From contig JBDNYM010000003.1 of NCBI GenBank assembly GCA_047722305.1, forward strand, positions 19,238 to 83,237: a DNA stretch of 64,000 bases, read 5' to 3'. Below the pieces are notes generated by a model that searched no databases, was not told the DNA's origin, and saw nothing but the letters and a program-made list of their open reading frames with translations. Position 1 is the first letter of the stretch. Each line of letters opens with the position of its first letter. The position numbers and the translations under genes were made by a program. Source of the DNA: JAKVJE01 sp047722305 (GTDB taxonomy: Bacteria > Actinomycetota > Actinomycetes > Actinomycetales > Microbacteriaceae). Below, piece by piece: positions 57,708 through 64,000 of the stretch.

Positions 57708-58970
57708 GTGAACCAGCTTTCCGCTGCCACTCAGCCCATCGGCGTTCTCACCCAGCCGATCTCGGTTGTGCGCGGGCGCACCGTCTCCTGGCGGTACGCC
57801 CTGGAGGGGGTGTTCGCCAGTTCGGGGTTCGCCTCGGCGGTCTGGGCCGCCCGCATCCCGGAGGTGCGCGCGTCGCTCGGGCTGGCTCCCCAGCAGCTGT
57901 CGATGCTGCTGTTCGGGGTCTCGATCGGCTCGATCACCGGACTGCTGCTGGCTCCGCGGCTCATCGCGCGGCTGGGGGCGCGGACCGTGCTGGCGAGTTC
58001 CGCCTGCGGTCTGGCGACCAGCCTGATCCTGATCGCGGTGGCCGCGACGGGACTGCGCAGCGCTGCGGCCACGTGCGCGGTGCTGGTGCTGTTCGGGTTC
58101 TTCCTGAGCTCGACCTCGCTGACGATGAACGTCGACGCCACCACGATCGAGAAGCTCGGCCGTCATGCCCTGATGCCGATGATGCACGCCTGCTACAGCG
58201 GCGGCACGGTGGCCGGGGCCGCCGTGGCGGTGGCGGCCGCCCACCTGCAGGTTGGACTGGTGCCGCTGTTCGCGATCACGGGCGGCGTGATCCTGGCCCT
58301 GGTGACGACGGCGCTGCTGCGCATCCCCGGCGAGCACACGAGCGTGCGTCGCTACAGTCGGTTCGCGTCCGGATCGACCGGTGCGGCGTCCGCGTCCTCA
58401 TCTCGGTTCGCGTGGATGCACGACCCGCGGCTGCTGTGCATCGGGGTCATGGTGCTCGGCATGTCGTTCGTGGAGGGCACGGCCAACGACTGGCTGAGCC
58501 TGGCCGCGATCGACGGCCACGGCCTGACGACGACCGGTGGCACCCTGGTCTACGCGGCGTTCGTGGGCGGCATGCTGGTGGGGCGGGTCGGCGGCGGCCG
58601 CCTGGTCGATCGCATCGGTCGGCGGCCGGCCCTGCTGATGATGGGGTCGCTCGCGGTGGCCGGGGTCGTCGCCTTCATCATGGCTCCGACTCCGCTGTTC
58701 ACGGTGGCTGCGAGTGCGATCTGGGGGCTGGGCGTCTCGCTGGGCTTCCCGGTGGGGATGAGCATCGCGGCCGATCTGCCCGGTGACACCCGGACACAGG
58801 TCGGGGTGGTCTCGGCGTTCGGCTACACCGCCTCGCTGGTGGGGCCGGTGGTGATCGGCTTCGCGGCTGCCGGCGTGGGCCTGCTGGGCGCGTTCCTGCT
58901 GGTGCTGCTCACCAGCGCCGTGTCATTGGCGCTGGTGCCGGTGGTGTGCCGCAATCGGCAGCGGGCCTGA
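57708..58970 (+). CDS. MFS transporter
   Basis: 420 aa starting with GTG 57708 (AAGGA upstream). Twelve membrane spans with the inter-helix motif GRVGGGRLVDRIGRRPALLMMG after helix 8 and FGVSIGSITGLLLAPRLIARLGAR after helix 2. The sequence GLAPQQLSMLLFGVS and the central break (SGSTGAASASSS) are like YbjJ-type MFS proteins. The substrate is unknown. It shares a divergent promoter region with pncA, so a link to pyridine metabolites is possible but unsupported. Confidence 0.8.
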   Translation: MNQLSAATQPIGVLTQPISVVRGRTVSWRYALEGVFASSGFASAVWAARIPEVRASLGLAPQQLSMLLFGVSIGSITGLLLAPRLIARLGARTVLASSACGLATSLILIAVAATGLRSAAATCAVLVLFGFFLSSTSLTMNVDATTIEKLGRHALMPMMHACYSGGTVAGAAVAVAAAHLQVGLVPLFAITGGVILALVTTALLRIPGEHTSVRRYSRFASGSTGAASASSSRFAWMHDPRLLCIGVMVLGMSFVEGTANDWLSLAAIDGHGLTTTGGTLVYAAFVGGMLVGRVGGGRLVDRIGRRPALLMMGSLAVAGVVAFIMAPTPLFTVAASAIWGLGVSLGFPVGMSIAADLPGDTRTQVGVVSAFGYTASLVGPVVIGFAAAGVGLLGAFLLVLLTSAVSLALVPVVCRNRQRA

Positions 58971-59103
58971 ACCCGCTGGGTCGCGCTCTGCGCTAGACAC
59001 GTTCGCCTGTTATTCACCTGGAGTTCTCCTGAGGTGAACCTGTGGTTTCTAGGTTGCCAGTGTCGGCGGGTTGCCGACGGCATCGAGAGAGGCGATCAGA
59101 ACC

Positions 59104-60837
59104 ATGACCATCACCCATTCGCTTGGTCGACGGGCGCTCAGCGGCGTCGCACTCGCTGTGGCGGGCGCGCTCCTCGTCGTCGGCTCCCCGGCGCTGCCGG
59201 CGGCTGCCGCGACGTCTGCGAGCTATCCGAGCGACACCACCGCTCCGAACCTCACCACCCTGCTGTCGGGGTATTACGACTATTGGCAGCCGGAGACGGA
59301 CGCCTCCGGTGCGTCCCGCAATTCGCTCCACGGCACGGTGACGGATACGGGGAAGTCCGTGCTCGCGCGCAACGACGAGCTCGCCAGCTGGATCAACCAG
59401 CATGCCACCGCGTCGCAGCGCTTCCGGGCGCTGCAGAATGCGCAGTACAAGAACGACCCGACCCAGTACGACCAGTCGCAGTCGATCGCCGACGGCCTCG
59501 GCGCAGTGCTGGGCGGCATCTACGCCGAGGGGCGGCGCGACGGCAAGCTGCCGCTCACCGATGCCCTGATCAACAGCCAGACCGGCACCAGCGGCGCCTA
59601 TGTCGGTTCGGGGGCCGCGAAGACCGCATTCAGCTACCCGCGCCCGTTCCTGCCGCTGTCGCCAGCGGCCGCTCTGACACCCGGCGATGACGTCAAGTGC
59701 TCGGCCACGGCACAGGGCGGCAACACGCTCGACGTCAATGCATCCTCGCTGCAGGGCATCCGCCCTGCGAACGCCCAGGCCGACGGGTACACCTACACCG
59801 ATGCCCAGGGCGACCTGAAGATCACGCGCGTCGCACCGATGGTCGACACCACGCACGTCTTCTCCAACAGCGATGTCGCGTTGGACGCCGGGTACGGCCA
59901 GGCTGGCATCTGCACCGGCGGGGCATTCCCCAGCGGGCACACGCTTACCGCGTACCAGGCCGGCCTGACCCTGGCGACGCTGATCCCCGAGCTCGCGCCG
60001 GAGGTGCTGGCGCGCACCTCGGAGGCGGGCAACAACCGCATCGTGCTGGGCGTGCACTACCCGCTCGACATCATGGGGTCCCGCACCGTGTCCGCTGCGG
60101 TGATCGCCCACCGGTGGGCGGACGATGCCTACCGCACCCAGGTGCTCGAGCCCGCGCGCCACGAGCTGGTGTCGTACCTCGAGAGCAAGTGCGGCGATAC
60201 TCTGGCGCATTGCATCGCCGAGCAGAATGCCGCGGGGCAGCAGTACCAGGACGACCCGTATGGGGGCCAGGCGATCCCCGGCGGCACCAGCCAGATCGTC
60301 ACCGATCGCGCCAGCGCCGTCAAGGTGTACACCGAGCGTCTCACCTACGGCTTCCCGGCGACGTCGGCTCCCAAGGCGAAGACCGCTGCCGTCCCGGCCG
60401 AGGCGCAGGCGCTGCTGCAGACCACCTACCCGCAGCTCACGGCGGCGCAGCGCACGTCCGTCCTGCAGCAGACCGAGATCCCGTCCGGGTATCCGCTGAG
60501 CGACTCCGCTGCCGGCTGGCAGCAGCTCAACCTGGCCGCCGCCACGTCCGCCAAGGTCGAGCAGCATGCGGACGGGTCCGTCGCGGTGCTCTCCGTCGGA
60601 GTCCCGGCGGAGGTCGTCACGCCGGCTCCGGCCACGCCGGCCACTCCGTCCCCATCGGTCGTCCCGTCGGCTTCGGCACCAGCCTCGGCGACGGTCGCGC
60701 CGCAGGCGTCGGGCCGGCTCCCGAAGACCGGAGCGGCGGACGCGACCCTGCCCATCGGGATCGCCGCCGGTCTGGTCGGCCTCGGCCTGGTGAGCGTTCT
60801 GGTCTCTCGGCGTGCCCGCCGCCGGGTGGACGAGTGA
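59104..60837 (+). CDS. LPxTG-anchored acid phosphatase, PAP2 superfamily
   Basis: 577 aa from ATG 59104 (GAGAGG upstream). There is a signal peptide (residues 1-36, VAGALLVVGSPALPAAAA). The three PAP2 phosphatase motifs are present: K-x6-R-P in KTAFSYPRPF, PSGHT in GAFPSGHTLTAYQAG, and R-x5-H-x3-D in NRIVLGVHYPLDIMG. The C-terminus has a Pro/Ala/Thr-rich stretch, LPKTG, a hydrophobic span and RRARRRVDE, marking sortase attachment to the wall. It resembles class A nonspecific acid phosphatases with an extra central region of about 130 residues. It is the second wall-bound phosphatase in the window. Confidence 0.87.
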   Translation: MTITHSLGRRALSGVALAVAGALLVVGSPALPAAAATSASYPSDTTAPNLTTLLSGYYDYWQPETDASGASRNSLHGTVTDTGKSVLARNDELASWINQHATASQRFRALQNAQYKNDPTQYDQSQSIADGLGAVLGGIYAEGRRDGKLPLTDALINSQTGTSGAYVGSGAAKTAFSYPRPFLPLSPAAALTPGDDVKCSATAQGGNTLDVNASSLQGIRPANAQADGYTYTDAQGDLKITRVAPMVDTTHVFSNSDVALDAGYGQAGICTGGAFPSGHTLTAYQAGLTLATLIPELAPEVLARTSEAGNNRIVLGVHYPLDIMGSRTVSAAVIAHRWADDAYRTQVLEPARHELVSYLESKCGDTLAHCIAEQNAAGQQYQDDPYGGQAIPGGTSQIVTDRASAVKVYTERLTYGFPATSAPKAKTAAVPAEAQALLQTTYPQLTAAQRTSVLQQTEIPSGYPLSDSAAGWQQLNLAAATSAKVEQHADGSVAVLSVGVPAEVVTPAPATPATPSPSVVPSASAPASATVAPQASGRLPKTGAADATLPIGIAAGLVGLGLVSVLVSRRARRRVDE

Positions 60838-61035
60838 GTCTCGATCTGCCTGTTGCCAGGCCAGGTTGCGCCGGTCGGCGGGCCGAGGCCCGGCGGGGCT
60901 GAAGCAGGCCGGCGACGGAGGCGATTTGTTTCGGGGAGGTAAACTGCTCGCTGTGCGCCCGGTGTGGGGCCGTGCACGCTGATCCGATCGGGTCGGCGGT
61001 GGTTTGAGCCAGGACAGCAGGACAGCAGCAGAGCT

Positions 61036-62598
61036 ATGAATCTCTTCATCACCAAATCCGCGAGCGCTGCCGTCAGCGACTCGCACGACCCCGAACGTCA
61101 ACTCAAGCGCAGCCTCAATGCGTGGGACCTCTCGATCATGGGCGTCTCCGTGGCGGTGGGCGCGGGCATCTTCTCGGTGGGCGCTCAGGCGACATCCGAG
61201 TACGCCGGGCCGTCGGTCATCGTCTCCTTCATCCTCGCCGCTGTGGTCTGCGGCCTGGCGATGATGAACTACGCCGAGATGGCCTCCACCATCCCGGTGG
61301 CCGGGTCGGCGTACACGTTCTCGTATGTCTCGATGGGTGAGCTGGTCGCCTGGATCATCGGCTGGGATCTGATCCTGGAGATGCTGATGGCCGCCGCGGT
61401 GATCTCGAAATACTGGGGCATCTATCTGCAGCAGCTGTTCGAGTTTCTGGGCGTGAACATCCCGCTCACCACGCAGGCGGGCGGGTGGACGATCACCTGG
61501 GCGCCGGCGTTCATCGTGGGCGTGTTCACGGTGCTGCTGATGATCGGCACCCGGCTCACGAACCGAGTGAACTCGGTGTTCACCATCCTGAAGGTCTCGA
61601 TCGTGATCTTCGTGGTGATCGCGGGGGCGTTCTTCGTGAGGGGCAAGAACTTCCACCCGTTCTTCCCGCCGGCCGAGCCGATCCATTCGTCGACGTCGGT
61701 GCTGCAGCAGTCGCTGTTCAGCTTCATGAGCGGCGCCGATCCGACCAGGTACGGCGTCTATGGCATGCTGGGGGCCGCCGCGCTGGTGTTCTTCGCGTTC
61801 ATCGGCTTCGATGTGGTGGCCACGGCCGCTGAGGAGACGAAGGATCCGCAGAAGAATCTGCCCCGCGGCATCCTGGGCGGGCTGGGGATCGTGACCGTGC
61901 TCTACATCGCGGTGATCGTCGTGGTGGCGGGGATGGTCAGCTACCGCGAGATGGCGGATGTGGTGGCCAAGAGCAATGGCACCGTGAGCCCATCGCTGGC
62001 GCTCGCGTTCAAGATGGTGGGCGCCAACTGGGCGGGGACGGTCATCACGCTCGGCATCGTGGTGGGGCTGACCAGCGTCATCATGGTGCTGCTGCTGGGG
62101 CTCACCCGGGTGGTGTTCACGATGAGCCGGGACGGGCTGCTGCCGCGCAGCTTCTCGAAGACGTCCCGTCGCCGCACGCCGGCCCGGCTGCAGCTGGTGA
62201 TGGGCGTGCTGGTGGCGGCGATCGCGGCGCTGACGGATGTCGGCGTGTTGTCGGAGATGATCAATATCGGCACGCTGAGCGCCTTCGTGCTGGTGAGTTT
62301 CGCGGTGCCGGTGCTGAGGCGCCGGGCTCCGGGGCTGCGACGCGGGTTCCGCGTCCCGTTCTCGCCGTGGCTGCCGCTGGTCTCGGGCTTGGCCTGCATC
62401 TGGCTGATGCTGAATCTGGCCGTCGAGACGTGGCTGCGGTTCGTGGTGTGGCTGGTCATCGGGATGATCATCTACGCCACCTACAGCTACCGGCATTCCC
62501 GGGTGCGGCTGGCAGCCGCGGGGGCCCTGCCGGCGGTCCCGGCGACGGCTCAGTCGGATGAGGACGAGCGGGAGGACGCCCCCCGGCCGGGCATCTGA
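61036..62598 (+). CDS. APC family amino acid permease
   Basis: 520 aa from ATG 61036. It has twelve or so membrane spans, with VSVAVGAGIFSVGAQATSEYAGPSVIVSFILAAV (helix 1-2, GxG(I)F substrate motif), NYAEMASTIPVAGSAYTFSYVSMGEL and VFFAFIGFDVVATAAEETKDPQKNLPRGI, the standard APC signature. It matches the cationic amino acid transporter-like branch. The start was chosen over an upstream frame opening at 60964. Its last 49 nt overlap, tail to tail, the EamA gene. Confidence 0.87.
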   Translation: MNLFITKSASAAVSDSHDPERQLKRSLNAWDLSIMGVSVAVGAGIFSVGAQATSEYAGPSVIVSFILAAVVCGLAMMNYAEMASTIPVAGSAYTFSYVSMGELVAWIIGWDLILEMLMAAAVISKYWGIYLQQLFEFLGVNIPLTTQAGGWTITWAPAFIVGVFTVLLMIGTRLTNRVNSVFTILKVSIVIFVVIAGAFFVRGKNFHPFFPPAEPIHSSTSVLQQSLFSFMSGADPTRYGVYGMLGAAALVFFAFIGFDVVATAAEETKDPQKNLPRGILGGLGIVTVLYIAVIVVVAGMVSYREMADVVAKSNGTVSPSLALAFKMVGANWAGTVITLGIVVGLTSVIMVLLLGLTRVVFTMSRDGLLPRSFSKTSRRRTPARLQLVMGVLVAAIAALTDVGVLSEMINIGTLSAFVLVSFAVPVLRRRAPGLRRGFRVPFSPWLPLVSGLACIWLMLNLAVETWLRFVVWLVIGMIIYATYSYRHSRVRLAAAGALPAVPATAQSDEDEREDAPRPGI

Positions 62599-63467
62599 CG
62601 CGACGCGGCCAGCGTCGACCCGGCGGAGGCGGCCACGACCATGAGGATGGCCAGCCACTGCAGTCCGGTGAGGCGCTGGCCGAGCACGACCAGGCCGGAG
62701 AGGGCCGCCACCGCGGGCTCCAGGCTCATGAGCACTCCGTAGGCGCCGGCCGGCACCACGGTCAGGGCGATGAGGTCGATGCCGTAGGGGAGGGCCGTCG
62801 AGAGCAGGGCCACCCCCAGCCCGGCCAGCAGCACCCAGGGGTGTGCGACAGCGGCCGGGATGCCGCCGAGTCCGAACGGTGCGGCGACGAGAGTGGCCGC
62901 GACGAGCCCGAAGGAGAGGCCTTCCCGCATGGGCAGCAGTCGGGTGGTGCGCTGGGTGAAGAACAGGTAGACGGCCCAGGCGGCGCCGGCGCTGAGGGCG
63001 AAGACGACGCCCAGGGGCGAGAACGTGTCGAAGCGGAACCCGGTGATCATGGCCACGCCGGCCAGGGCGAGCCCCGCCCAGAGCAGGTCGAGCGCGCGCC
63101 TCGAGCTGATCAGCGCCAGGGTGAGGGGGCCGAGGAATTCGATAGTGACCGTGGCCCCGAGCGGCAGCAGCTGGAGGGCGTGGTAGAAGCACAGGTTCAT
63201 CACGCTCATCGAGGCCCCGTAGCCGACGATGACCAGCCAGCCGGCGGGGCGCAGCGTCCGCAGGCGGCTCCAGCGGGGCCGGGCCGCCAGGCAGACCACT
63301 GCGGCGGCGAAGCAGACCCGCATGAGCACGGTGGTGCCGGGCCCGACGATGGGGAACAGCCGCACGGCCAGGGCGGAGCCGTACTGCACGCTGAAGGCGC
63401 CCAGGAGGACGATCCCCGCCGCGGTGAAGGGGTTCAGTCGAGGGCGGGAAAAACGCACGAGGGACAT
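62550..63467 (-). CDS. EamA family exporter (RhtA-like)
   Basis: 305 aa from ATG 63467. Ten membrane spans in two EamA repeats: SVQYGSALAVRLFPIVGPGTTVLMRV and SAGAAWAVYLFFTQRTTRLLPMREG begin the two halves. The ending PYGIDLIALTVVPAGAYGVLMSLEPAVAALSGLVVLGQRLTGLQ is characteristic of the RhtA threonine/homoserine exporter group. The C-terminal 20 residues overlap the permease gene on the other strand. Confidence 0.87.
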   Translation of the reverse strand: MSLVRFSRPRLNPFTAAGIVLLGAFSVQYGSALAVRLFPIVGPGTTVLMRVCFAAAVVCLAARPRWSRLRTLRPAGWLVIVGYGASMSVMNLCFYHALQLLPLGATVTIEFLGPLTLALISSRRALDLLWAGLALAGVAMITGFRFDTFSPLGVVFALSAGAAWAVYLFFTQRTTRLLPMREGLSFGLVAATLVAAPFGLGGIPAAVAHPWVLLAGLGVALLSTALPYGIDLIALTVVPAGAYGVLMSLEPAVAALSGLVVLGQRLTGLQWLAILMVVAASAGSTLAASRQMPGRGASSRSSSSD

Positions 63468-63574
63468 CCTATGCAGAGCTGGAGAGCATCAGAACAGTCT
63501 CTGACACAAGTCAGACAATAGCAGAGTTCCGATGCCGGGCCAGAGGAGATCCGCCGCGGTGGTTCAATGCTCCT

Positions 63575-64000
63575 ATGCTCCTTTCCGGCCTGCCCCCGCA
63601 TCTGATCGCGCTCGCGCTGGCGGCGGCGCTGTTCGCGGGCTGGGTGGATGCGGTGGTCGGCGGCGGCGGGCTGATCCAGCTGCCGGTGCTCATCCTGCTG
63701 CCGGGGCTGACGCCGCTGCAGGCGATCGCGACGAACAAGCTGTCGGGCACCATCGGACTTACCGTCTCCGCAGGGACCTTTCTGCATCGAGTGCGCCCGC
63801 CGGCGGCGGTGACGCTGACGATGCTGACCTGCGCGGTGGGCGGGGCGGTGGCCGGAGCCTCCTTGGCGGCGCGGCTGCCGGCTGGCGTGCTGCTGCCGAT
63901 CGTGTTCGTCGCCGTGGTGGCGGTGGGGGTGTACACGCTGCTGCGCCCGCGGCTGGGGGAGGCGTCGCAGCCGCGGTTCTCTCCGCGGGTGCGCCTGGTG
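63575..64000 (+). CDS. TSUP family permease (TauE/SafE-like), truncated by the window end
   Basis: 142 residues visible from ATG 63575. The opening LIALALAAALFAGWVDAVVGGGGLIQLPVLILLPGLTPLQAIATNKLSGTIG is the first TSUP repeat, with its GGGG and P.AIGTNK-like motifs. These proteins move sulfite, sulfonates or similar anions. The remainder lies beyond the window. It is divergent from the EamA gene. Confidence 0.85.
   Translation, partial: MLLSGLPPHLIALALAAALFAGWVDAVVGGGGLIQLPVLILLPGLTPLQAIATNKLSGTIGLTVSAGTFLHRVRPPAAVTLTMLTCAVGGAVAGASLAARLPAGVLLPIVFVAVVAVGVYTLLRPRLGEASQPRFSPRVRLV

Overview
The window comes from a high-GC Gram-positive actinobacterium. Most of it has strong GC bias at third codon positions. 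Two phosphatases carry LPxTG sortase signals, GntR-type regulators are frequent, and the CRISPR repeat is of the type I-E kind common in actinobacteria. Genus cannot be fixed from sequence reading alone. The apparent cyclohexanecarboxyl-CoA operon (48-55 kb) is a taxonomic hint, because omega-cyclohexyl fatty acids are known in only a few actinobacteria, such as Curtobacterium pusillum and Propionibacterium cyclohexanicum.

Positions 1-18,400 form an accessory defence island, visibly richer in A/T at the left end. It holds a small conserved protein gene, about 2 kb without a supportable gene, an AAA ATPase/DUF4276 pair, a decayed IS481-type transposase fragment, and then a tightly overlapping operon. 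The operon contains an unknown protein with a possible HTH, a frameshifted unknown gene, a DUF3825 protein, a 48-aa ORF and the four Wadjet genes jetA-jetB-jetC-jetD. jetC is cut by a 1,308-bp insertion sequence with perfect 24-bp inverted ends and an 8-bp target duplication; removing the insert and one duplication restores the frame. A DUF262 (GmrS/GmrD-like) gene follows.

Positions 18,161-26,944 are CRISPR: three degenerate repeats, a small gene with a terminator, then 131 near-identical 28-bp repeats with 130 spacers. Repeat polarity and decay at the low-coordinate end suggest crRNA transcription on the minus strand. No cas gene lies anywhere in the window. Two spacers overlap by 24 nt on the same target and imply a PAM of the form AA(C/G).

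Positions 27,100-47,000 are metabolic and transport genes: aquaporin, quinone oxidoreductase, a cell-wall-anchored histidine phosphatase, a GntR plus PLP-enzyme pair, a polar amino-acid-type ABC transporter followed by its GntR regulator and an acetamidase/formamidase, an MFS transporter, two aldo/keto reductases, HutD, ApbE, a HTH/PIN toxin-antitoxin pair with a broken toxin, and an AEC carrier.

Positions 48,112-55,159 hold four overlapping or closely spaced genes: an EPSP-synthase-like/acyl-CoA-ligase fusion, an acyl-CoA dehydrogenase, an enoyl-reductase-type SDR and a 2,4-dienoyl-CoA-reductase-like flavoenzyme. I read this as a route from shikimate to a cyclohexane- or cyclohexene-carboxyl-CoA. 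The right end carries HipBA, nicotinamidase, an MFS protein, a second LPxTG phosphatase (PAP2 type), an amino-acid permease, an EamA exporter and a truncated TSUP gene.
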